From: Rhizobiaceae bacterium
GTDB lineage: Bacteria > Pseudomonadota > Alphaproteobacteria > Rhizobiales > Rhizobiaceae
Assembly (NCBI GenBank): GCA_019635695.1
Contig: JAHBYZ010000022.1
Span: 1-51,888 of the forward strand
Reading direction: 5' to 3'
Length of the DNA: 51,888 nucleotides
Shown: piece after piece, positions 25,056-31,806 of the stretch
Layout of the letters: each line of letters opens with the position of its first letter
Position numbering within the stretch: position 1 is the stretch's first letter
Position numbers and translations under genes: made by a program
Notes under the pieces: model-generated
Databases searched by the model: none
The model's input: only the letters and a program-made list of their open reading frames with translations
Told to the model about the DNA's origin: nothing

Positions 25056-25842
25056 CGCGGATACGAGGCTGGACGACGATCTCGACCTCATCCGCGTTGC
25101 GGCGGAGGAGGCCGGACGGATCGCCATGGGCTATTATGGCCGCGATCCGCAGGTGTGGATGAAGGCCGGCGTGTCGCCCGTCAGCGAGGCGGACTACGCG
25201 GTTGACAAGTTCCTCAAGGAGACGCTGCGCAAGGCGCGGCCGGACTATGGCTGGCTGTCGGAGGAAACCGTCGACACGCCCGAGCGGCTGTCGGCGCGGC
25301 GTACCTTCGTGGTCGATCCCATAGACGGCACGCGCGCCTTCCTGGAGCGGCAGGACGTGTGGTGCGTGTCGATCGCGGTGGTGGATGCCGGCCGGCCGCT
25401 GGCCGGCGTCCTCGACTGCCCGGCGCGCAAGGAGGTTTTCGCGGCGCGCGCCGGCGGTGGCGCGACGCTGGACGGCGCTCGCCTGACCGTGAGGCAGCGG
25501 CCCGAAGAGCCGCGCATCGCCGGGCCGAAGGCGCTGCTCGACCAGATGCCCGCCGACATGCAGCAGCGGGTGAACCGGCACCGCTACGTGCCCTCGCTCG
25601 CCTACCGCATCGCCATGATCGCGGACGGCAGGCTCGACGGCACCTTCGTCAAGGCCAACTCGCACGACTGGGACCTCGCCGCGGCCGACCTGATCCTGGC
25701 CGAGGCGGGTGGCGCGGTGTGCGACACGGCGGGCAGGTCACTGCACTACGCGGGGCCGGACCCAAGGCGCGGCGTGCTCGCCGCCGGCAGCGGCGCTCTG
25801 CTCGAACGCATGGTTGCCGTGGTCGCGGCCGCGGCAACCTGA
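25042..25842 (+). CDS. Inositol monophosphatase-family phosphatase (CysQ-like)
   Basis: The 266-residue phosphatase shows the Mg-binding motifs of the IMPase/CysQ family: WLSEET (about residue 72), VVDPIDGTRAF (about 91-101) and HDWDLAAADLILAEAGGAV (about 200-218). In rhizobia the gene at this locus is annotated as 3'(2'),5'-bisphosphate nucleotidase or inositol monophosphatase; sequence alone does not settle the substrate. It starts with TTG inside the end of pmbA, and no ATG or GTG gives the full N-terminal helix. DUF4170 follows, a frequent neighbour. Confidence 0.88.
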   Translation: MPATDADTRLDDDLDLIRVAAEEAGRIAMGYYGRDPQVWMKAGVSPVSEADYAVDKFLKETLRKARPDYGWLSEETVDTPERLSARRTFVVDPIDGTRAFLERQDVWCVSIAVVDAGRPLAGVLDCPARKEVFAARAGGGATLDGARLTVRQRPEEPRIAGPKALLDQMPADMQQRVNRHRYVPSLAYRIAMIADGRLDGTFVKANSHDWDLAAADLILAEAGGAVCDTAGRSLHYAGPDPRRGVLAAGSGALLERMVAVVAAAAT

Positions 25843-25955
25843 TGGCGGTTTCGTTGGCGGGCGATTTGGTCTAGACAGCTTGTCGCGCCAGCCAAACAGC
25901 CGCGCAGCACCCCGGCGGGACGCCGCGGGCAGAGGCACAGTTCGGGTTCGGTAGG

Positions 25956-26204
25956 ATGTCGGGCGAAACACCCAAGCAATTGCTCCATCTCGTTTTCGGC
26001 GGCGAGCTCAAGAAGCTCTCCGGCGTCGAGTTCCGCGATCTGGAAGGGCTCGACATCGTAGGCATCTTCCCCGACTACAAGTCGGCCGAGGCGGCGTGGC
26101 GGGCTAAGGCACAGGCCACTGTCGACAACGCCCACATGCGCTATTTCATCGTGCATCTGCACCGCCTGCTGGACCCCGACGCCATCGCGCCGAAGCCGGC
26201 CTGA
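25956..26204 (+). CDS. DUF4170 protein
   Basis: The 82-residue protein of unknown function shows the family pattern LHLVFGGELKKLSGVEFRD, DIVGIFPDYKSAEAAWRAKAQATVDNAHMRYFIVHLHRLLDP. It is small, soluble and conserved beside the IMPase/CysQ gene in alphaproteobacteria. In many relatives a DUF374 lysophospholipid acyltransferase gene follows before waaA; here only about 107 bases separate it from the waaA-like gene, and those bases encode nothing recognisable. Confidence 0.88.
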   Translation: MSGETPKQLLHLVFGGELKKLSGVEFRDLEGLDIVGIFPDYKSAEAAWRAKAQATVDNAHMRYFIVHLHRLLDPDAIAPKPA

Positions 26205-26311
26205 GCGATGGTGCGCGCGGCCACGATTTTGCCCGGCCCGTGCCGGATGGACCGGGGCATGCAACCGATTGCCTTCGATCGCTGTCGTCACCGCGCCGGG
26301 TATAGCCGCGC

Positions 26312-27634
26312 ATGAGCGAGCGCTGGGCCCGCGCGGTGCTGTCGACCTATCGCTGGGCGGGTGCGGCGAGCTTCCCCTTCGTCGGCGGCTATGTGGCGTG
26401 GCGCGCCAGCCGCGGCATGGAGGACAATGCCAGGCGCCACGAACGCTATGGCCGCGCCACGGCGCAGCGGCCGGCTGGCCCGCTGATCTGGGTGCATGCG
26501 GCAAACGACGCGGAAACGCTGGCGATCGTCCCGCTGGTCTCGCGGCTGAGGGCGCTCGGCATCGGCGTGGTGCTGACCACCGGCTCGGTGACTTCGGCCG
26601 ACATCGTCGGCGAGCGGCTGAACGGCTCGGTGATCCACCAGTACGTGCCGCTCGACCTGAAGCCGGCCATCGCGCGCTTCCTCGACCACTGGCAGCCCGA
26701 CCTCGCCATCTTTGCCGAGAGCGAGATCTGGCCGATGACGGTGCTGGAACTGGCGGCCCGGCGGGTGCCGCAGGTGCTGGTCAACGGCCGCATGTCGGAT
26801 CGCGCCTTTGCCTCGTGGCGGCGGCGCTCCTCGCTGGCCGAGGCGCTGTTCGAGCGCTTCGCCAAGGTGGTGGCGCAGGGCGACACCGATGCCGAGCGTT
26901 TCGTGGCACTGGGCGCGCGGCCGGTGACCGTGTCCGGTAACCTGAAGACCGACGTCGCCTCGCCGCCGGTGGACGAGCTGGAGCTGAAGCGCGTCCGCAA
27001 CGACATCGGAGAACGGCCGCGCTGGTCGGCGCTGTGGACCAGCGCCGGCGAGGAGAAGGTCGCGGGCGAGGTCCACCGGCTGCTGATGAACCGGCATCCC
27101 GACGTGATGACGATCGTGATGCCGCGCGATCCGCGCCGCGCCGACCAGATCGAGGCCGAGCTGACCGGCATGGGACTCAACGTCGTGCGCCGCAGCCGCA
27201 AGGACAGGATCACGCCGAAGAGCCACATCCTGATCGGCGACACCGCGCGGGAAACGGGCCTGTACCTGCGACTGGCCGACATCGCTTTTCTCGGCGGCTC
27301 GCTGGCCGGCGGCGGCGGGCAGAATCCGCTGGAGGCGGCGATGCTCAAGGTCGCCATCCTGTCGGGGCAGAATATCGCCTATCACAGCGATCTCTATGCC
27401 CCGCTGATCGCCAATGGCGGCGTGCGGCTGTTGCGCGACGGCGAGATGCTGGCCGGCGCGGTCAACTTCCTGCTGCGCAACGACAAGGCGCGGCGCGACA
27501 TCGGCGCGGCCGGGGCCGCCGCCGTCGAGACGATGCGCGGCGCACTGGATCACACCGTGCGCGAGCTTGGACCTTTCGTGCAGCCGCTGGTCGTCAAGGC
27601 CCGCCTGCAGGACGATGCCGGACGCCGCAGGTAG
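26312..27634 (+). CDS. waaA: WaaA (KdtA)-family Kdo transferase, divergent motifs
   Basis: The 440-residue protein has the WaaA layout: N-terminal membrane-associated helix (SFPFVGGYVAWRA), RRHERYGR, LIWVHAA, GSVTSAD, HQYVPLDLKPAIARFL, AESEIWP, VSGNLKTD and GGQNPLE. WaaA adds Kdo to lipid IVA at the inner membrane. Near-invariant residues are changed here: the usual SVGE reads NDAE (65-68; Glu kept), the STxxGEE region reads WTSAGEE (242-248), and PRHPER reads PRDPRR (271-276). The frame is intact and codon use is like its neighbours. The gene sits at the standard syntenic position next to an even more altered LpxK. Family membership is firm; activity is doubtful. Confidence 0.78.
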   Translation: MSERWARAVLSTYRWAGAASFPFVGGYVAWRASRGMEDNARRHERYGRATAQRPAGPLIWVHAANDAETLAIVPLVSRLRALGIGVVLTTGSVTSADIVGERLNGSVIHQYVPLDLKPAIARFLDHWQPDLAIFAESEIWPMTVLELAARRVPQVLVNGRMSDRAFASWRRRSSLAEALFERFAKVVAQGDTDAERFVALGARPVTVSGNLKTDVASPPVDELELKRVRNDIGERPRWSALWTSAGEEKVAGEVHRLLMNRHPDVMTIVMPRDPRRADQIEAELTGMGLNVVRRSRKDRITPKSHILIGDTARETGLYLRLADIAFLGGSLAGGGGQNPLEAAMLKVAILSGQNIAYHSDLYAPLIANGGVRLLRDGEMLAGAVNFLLRNDKARRDIGAAGAAAVETMRGALDHTVRELGPFVQPLVVKARLQDDAGRRR

Positions 27635-27640
27635 GGCGAA

Positions 27641-28654
27641 ATGGCATCCGAAGCTCCCCCGTTCTGGTGGCAGAAGGCGGACTGGCGCGGCGCGCTGCTG
27701 TGGCCGGTGTCGCTGCTGTGGGGGCCGGTGGCGGCGCGCCGCCTGCGCGGCAACCGGGTGGCCTTCGAACTGCCGGTCATCAGCGTCGCGACACTGGCCA
27801 TCGGCGCCACCGGGCGCACGCTGGTCGCCGGGGCGCTTGCGCAGGCTGCAATGCGCGCCGGCCGGCGGCCCGGCCTGCTGACGCTGGGACCGCCCGGCAC
27901 ATCATCTGCGCCGCACCGGGTCGACGCGCATCACGACCTTGTCCGCCATGTCGGGGGCGAGGCGATCGAATTGGCGCGAGTGGCGCCCACCGTCATCTGT
28001 TCGGACGCGCTGGCCGGCGCCCGGGCGCTGGCCGCGGACGGCCGCGACCTCATCATCGTCGCCGACGGCCGCATGGCCGACCGGCTCAAGGTCGACCGGC
28101 TGGTCGTGGTGGCCGAGGCGCGGCGCGGGCTGGGCAACGGTTTCGTCGTGCCGGCCGGGCCCGTGCGCGCGCCGCTGACCGCGCTGATGCGGCAGGTCGA
28201 CGCCGTCGTGCGGCTTGGCGAGGGCGACGCGGCCGATTTCGTGGTGCGCCGCGCCTCGCGTGCGGCGCGCGCGGTCGTCGAGGCCCGCATCGTGCTGCCG
28301 CACGACCTTCCGCCGCGGGCGCTCGCCTTTGCCGCCATCGGCGACAACGACGCCTTCTTCGAGGCGCTGGCGCGGGCCGGCGTGGAGCTCGCCATGCGCC
28401 GCGGCTTTCCGGACGGCCATTCCTACGCCGCCGACGAACTCACCGATCTGGAAGCTTTGGCCGCGAAGGACGATCTCGCGGTGCTGACGACGCGCCGCGA
28501 CCTGGAGCGGCTGCGGCAGGCCGGACCGGCGGGCGAGGCGCTGCTCAAGCGCACGCGCGTGGCCGAGCCGGAACTCGTCTTCGATCCCGTCGATGCGCTG
28601 GAGGCGCTGGTGCGCGACGCCGTGGTCGACTGGCGCAACCGGCGCGCGGTTTGA
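27641..28654 (+). CDS. lpxK: LpxK-family protein with lost kinase motifs
   Basis: The 337-residue protein starts MASEAPPFWWQKADWRGALLWP and keeps the LpxK scaffold (RVDAHHDLVRHVG, GLGNGFVVPAGPVR, ALAFAAIGDNDAFFEAL). LpxK phosphorylates the 4' position of the lipid A precursor. Here the P-loop normally GNxTVGGTGKTP reads ATLAIGATGRTL (50-61; Lys to Arg), SRGYG is replaced by TLGPPGT (81-87), the catalytic Asp of VGDEP is Gly (VGGEA, 104-108), DDGFQ reads ADGRM (141-145), and the DHHxY segment reads DGHSY. The frame is intact. This looks like a pseudo-kinase retained at the lpxK locus. It starts six bases after waaA, so the two are probably co-translated. Confidence 0.75.
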   Translation: MASEAPPFWWQKADWRGALLWPVSLLWGPVAARRLRGNRVAFELPVISVATLAIGATGRTLVAGALAQAAMRAGRRPGLLTLGPPGTSSAPHRVDAHHDLVRHVGGEAIELARVAPTVICSDALAGARALAADGRDLIIVADGRMADRLKVDRLVVVAEARRGLGNGFVVPAGPVRAPLTALMRQVDAVVRLGEGDAADFVVRRASRAARAVVEARIVLPHDLPPRALAFAAIGDNDAFFEALARAGVELAMRRGFPDGHSYAADELTDLEALAAKDDLAVLTTRRDLERLRQAGPAGEALLKRTRVAEPELVFDPVDALEALVRDAVVDWRNRRAV

Positions 28655-28885
28655 TCAGCGGCGCGAGCGCAGGCCGGGATTCATCTCCAGCTCGCGCTGC
28701 AGCGACATGGCGGCGTTGAGATAGGCCTCCTGCCGCGCCACGCTCCAGTATTTCAGCTCGTCGAGCGGGATGGACTCGCCGGATACCGCGCAGCGCACGA
28801 ACGCGCCCGGCGTGACGACCTGGAAGTCGCCGTCGAGATAGCGGATGCGCGCCTCGCGCGCGCCGGGACCTTCGAAGCGGTTCAT
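28655..28885 (-). CDS. DUF2093 protein
   Basis: The 76-residue protein shows the family pattern IRYLDGDFQVVTPGAFVRCAVSGESIPLDELKYWSVARQEAYLNAA. Function is unknown. It is conserved between lpxK and mutL in rhizobia, which supports the synteny used to identify this locus. The ATG at 28885 begins MNRFEGPG; longer starts add residues unlike the family. Its stop codon abuts the convergent lpxK stop. Confidence 0.85.
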   Translation of the reverse strand: MNRFEGPGAREARIRYLDGDFQVVTPGAFVRCAVSGESIPLDELKYWSVARQEAYLNAAMSLQRELEMNPGLRSRR

Positions 28886-28973
28886 AGCGATGGGTGGAAA
28901 TCCCTTTGGATCGCCCGTTACCGCCACAGATGGCGGCCCGGGTCAAGCACTCCCCTGATCCCGAGCTGCCGGT

Positions 28974-30794
28974 TCAGCGCCTGCCGAACAGCCGCTCGAT
29001 GTCGGCGAGCTTGAGTTCTATGTAGGTAGGGCGGCCGTGATTGCACGTGCCGGAGCCCGGCGTGGCTTCCATCTGGCGCAGCAGCGCGTTCATCTCCTCC
29101 GGCTTGAGCCGGCGGCCGGAGCGCACCGAGCCGTGGCAGGCCATGGTGGCGGCGATGGCCCACAGCCGCTCCCTGAGCGTGTCGACCGTGTCGTGCTCGG
29201 CGATCTCGTCGGCCAGGTCGCGCACCAGAAGCTGCACGTCGGCCTCGCCCAGCATCGAAGGCGTCTCGCGCACCATCACGGCGCCGGGGCCGAAGCGCTC
29301 GAGTCCGAGGCCGAGCCGGGCTAGCAGCGGCGCGGCGACCGCCAGCCGCTCGGCATCCTCGGCCGGCAGGTCGACGATCTCCGGCAGGAGCAGCATCTGG
29401 GCGGGAACGGCGCGGCTTTCCAGCCCGGTCTTCAGCGCCTCGTAGACGAGGCGCTCATGGGCGGCGTGCTGGTCCACGATGACCAGCGAATCCGCGGTCT
29501 GCGCGACGATGTAGTTCTCGTGGATCTGGGCGCGGGCGGCGCCCAGGGGGTGGTCGAGCGCGGCCGGCGCGGCCTCCTGAGGACGCAAATCGGCGCTCGG
29601 GCGCGGGATGCCGGCGAGCACCGCCTGCGCGGCCTCGGCGAAGCCGTGCCCCGACGCCGGTGCGGGGGCGCGGTCGAGCGGGCCGAACATGCGGCCCCAG
29701 TCCCGGTCAGGGTGGTCGCGCCGGGGAGTGCCGGCCGGAAATGGAGCGTGTCCTTCGGTGCGGAACGCCTGTGCCATGGCGTCGGCGGCCGAGCGGGCGG
29801 GACGGATGCCGGCCTGCGCCAGCGCATGCCTGATGCCGCCGACGATCAGCCCGCGGATCAGGCCGGGATCGCGGAAGCGCACGTCGGCCTTGGCCGGGTG
29901 CACGTTGACGTCGACCTGCGTGGGGTCGAGTTCGATGAACAGCGCGGCTACGGCGTGGCGGTCCCGCGGCAGCGTGTCGGCATAGGCCGCGCGCAGCGCC
30001 CCGGCCACCAGCCTGTCGCGCACCGGGCGGCCGTTGACATAGGCGAACTGCATCAGCGCGTTGGCGCGGCTGTAGGCGGGCAGCGAGATGCGGCCGGCGA
30101 GGCGGATGCCCTCGCGCGCCGCGTCAAGCTCCAGCGAATTGTCGGCGAACTCGGCGCCGAGCACCAGCGCGAGCCGGCGCAGATGCGCCTGCGCGCCGGT
30201 CTCGGAAGGAAGCTCAAGCGTTGCGCGGTCGCTGCCCGACAGCACGAAGCGCACCTGCGGGAAGGCGACGGCGATGCGCTTGACCACGTCGGAGATCGCG
30301 GCTGCCTCGGCGCGCTCGCCCTTCATAAATTTGAGTCGGGCCGGCGTTGCGTGGAAGAGGTCGCGCACCTCGACCACGGTGCCGGGATTGCAGGCGGCCG
30401 GACGCACCGGGGCGACCTGTCCCGCATCGACGCGGATCTCCGCGCCCTCGGCGCCTGCCGTGCGGCTGCGGATCGTCAGACGCGCGATCGAGCCTATGGA
30501 CGGCAGCGCTTCGCCACGGAAGCCGAGCGAACGTATGTCGGTGATGTCGTCACCGAGCTTGGACGTGCAATGGCGTCCGACCGCGAGCGGCAGTTCGGCG
30601 GCGGGGATGCCGGATCCGTCGTCCGTAACGCGGATCAGCGACAGCCCGCCGCCCGCCGTCGCCACTTCGATGCGCGTGGCGCCGGCGTCGATGGCGTTTT
30701 CGACCAGCTCCTTGACGACGCTGGCCGGCCGCTCGACCACCTCGCCGGCGGCGATCTGGTTGACGACGGTCTCGGGCAGCTGGCGGATGGACAT
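28974..30794 (-). CDS. mutL: DNA mismatch repair protein MutL
   Basis: The 606-residue protein couples MutS mismatch recognition to downstream repair. The N-terminal GHKL ATPase shows [28 protein letters not shown] (about 11-38), DDGSGI and [13 protein letters not shown] Pro/Ala linker (about 330-410) joins the C-terminal dimerisation/endonuclease domain, which contains the metal-binding motif [21 protein letters not shown] and CNHGRPT. This shows a nicking-type MutL, as expected in bacteria lacking MutH. Length is typical. Confidence 0.96.
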   Translation of the reverse strand: MSIRQLPETVVNQIAAGEVVERPASVVKELVENAIDAGATRIEVATAGGGLSLIRVTDDGSGIPAAELPLAVGRHCTSKLGDDITDIRSLGFRGEALPSIGSIARLTIRSRTAGAEGAEIRVDAGQVAPVRPAACNPGTVVEVRDLFHATPARLKFMKGERAEAAAISDVVKRIAVAFPQVRFVLSGSDRATLELPSETGAQAHLRRLALVLGAEFADNSLELDAAREGIRLAGRISLPAYSRANALMQFAYVNGRPVRDRLVAGALRAAYADTLPRDRHAVAALFIELDPTQVDVNVHPAKADVRFRDPGLIRGLIVGGIRHALAQAGIRPARSAADAMAQAFRTEGHAPFPAGTPRRDHPDRDWGRMFGPLDRAPAPASGHGFAEAAQAVLAGIPRPSADLRPQEAAPAALDHPLGAARAQIHENYIVAQTADSLVIVDQHAAHERLVYEALKTGLESRAVPAQMLLLPEIVDLPAEDAERLAVAAPLLARLGLGLERFGPGAVMVRETPSMLGEADVQLLVRDLADEIAEHDTVDTLRERLWAIAATMACHGSVRSGRRLKPEEMNALLRQMEATPGSGTCNHGRPTYIELKLADIERLFGRR

Positions 30795-30940
30795 TCAGCC
30801 AGTCTATCGGGATTCGCCAACGGGGCGAAATCGCTCTGTGGATCGCGGAGATTGCCGCGTTCAAGCCACCGCGCCGTCCCGGCCGGCCGCCGCGGATTTT
30901 TCGCGCACCCGCCTGTCGCGTCGGCTGACGCAGCGGAAAT

Positions 30941-30956
30941 TCAGGTGATCACCTGA
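30941..30956. promoter_or_regulatory. Perfect 16-bp palindrome, candidate operator
   Basis: TCAGGTGATCACCTGA is a perfect palindrome in the 224-base gap between mutL and the small membrane protein gene, 63 bases upstream of the latter's start. The rest of the gap holds no gene that I can recognise. The binding factor is unknown. Confidence 0.45.
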
Positions 30957-31018
30957 TGTTTCGCGGCAGCGCTTTCGGCTGAACTGCACGAAGACGACGC
31001 CGAAGGGGGAGACTTGCC

Positions 31019-31186
31019 GTGGACATCAATGAAGCCCGTTCGAAGCCCTTCATCGCCATGACGTGCGTGTTCGCCGCGCTGCTCGTGCTGGTCTCGCTGC
31101 TCCCCTCCGACAAGGGCCGGGACGTGGCCGAGCTTGCCGCGACGGCCTCGGATGGAGGGACCGTCGCCGTCGTCGGCGCCCGGTAG
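31019..31186 (+). CDS. Small single-pass membrane protein
   Basis: This 55-residue protein starts with GTG seven bases after a strong GGGGGAG ribosome-binding site. A polar lead (MDINEARSKP) precedes one hydrophobic helix (FIAMTCVFAALLVLVSLLP, about 11-29), followed by a short acidic/neutral tail (DKGRDVAELAATASDGG). It is unrecognised. The organisation suggests an inner-membrane microprotein with the tail outside. Transcription runs away from mutL. Confidence 0.6.
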   Translation: MDINEARSKPFIAMTCVFAALLVLVSLLPSDKGRDVAELAATASDGGTVAVVGAR

Positions 31187-31235
31187 GCGCGGCGGAATCG
31201 GGATAGGGCTTTCGGTCCTTGGCTGACCGCTACTC

Positions 31236-31295
31236 CTACGCCACCGCCTCCGCCCGCCGCTTGGCGGACAGGTCGGCGGCGACGCCTCGCGCCGC
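31236..31295 (-). pseudogene. Relic of the 3' end of a GGDEF-EAL gene
   Basis: Read on the minus strand, these 20 codons encode AARGVAADLSAKRRAEAVA plus a stop. The intact gene that ends at 31807 finishes with SARGVAADLSARRRADAVA plus a stop: 16 of 19 residues agree and the stop position is the same. No homology continues upstream of about 31296. The fragment is therefore most easily read as a decayed partial duplicate of that gene's tail, with the secreted-protein gene lying between the two copies. Confidence 0.6.
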
Positions 31296-31347
31296 AAATT
31301 CGCCCGCAGCATCGGCTGAAACATCGCACGCGATGCGGGAGCTATCG

Positions 31348-31794
31348 ATGCGACAGGTGATCTTGGCCGCCTTGACGGCTTTTGGCTGGGTGTCGCCGTT
31401 GTCGGCAGGTCCGGCGGCCGACCGGATCGCAGACGTCTATCGAGACGTTGCGCCGTCGCTGACCGCGCGGACAAAGAACCTCTTCACGGGTCCGGCGGCG
31501 CGGCAGTTTTCCGCCCGCGACCGCGCCGTGGCCAATGGCGGCGAGATGGGCTGCGTCGACTTCGACATGTCGCTCGACGCGCAAGACTATGACGAGGACG
31601 AACTGGCGCGGACGCTGCGGCTCGACGAGACGGTGAATGGCGACGACGCGATCGTCGTGGCGCATTTTGATCTTTTCGGCCGGCCGACCGAAATCGAATG
31701 GACGATGCGCCGCGTCGGCGGCGAGTGGAAAGTCGCCGACATCGCCTCACGCACGAACGGGTGGCGCTTCAGCGAGTTCGACTGCTCGCGCTGA
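31348..31794 (+). CDS. Secreted hypothetical protein (NTF2/DUF3828-like)
   Basis: The 148-residue protein has a signal peptide (MRQVILAALTAFGWVSPLSAGPA). The mature part is a small alpha/beta domain: helix ADRIADVYRDVAPSL, then MSLDAQDYDEDE, DAIVVAHFDLFGRPTEIEWTMRRVGGEWKVADIAS, which resembles SnoaL/NTF2- or DUF3828-like folds. Function is not assigned. The ATG at 31348 was preferred because GGGAG is six bases upstream and it gives a clean signal peptide; starts at 31219 or 31333 would extend through the EAL relic. It converges on the GGDEF-EAL gene. Confidence 0.65.
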   Translation: MRQVILAALTAFGWVSPLSAGPAADRIADVYRDVAPSLTARTKNLFTGPAARQFSARDRAVANGGEMGCVDFDMSLDAQDYDEDELARTLRLDETVNGDDAIVVAHFDLFGRPTEIEWTMRRVGGEWKVADIASRTNGWRFSEFDCSR

Positions 31795-31806
31795 AGCGCA
31801 TTCGGT

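Noticed and set aside
27641..28654. Frameshift or sequencing error as cause of the altered LpxK motifs
   Set aside because: The frame is open end to end, and residues between the changed motifs still match LpxK, so isolated frameshifts cannot explain replacements at five separate sites.
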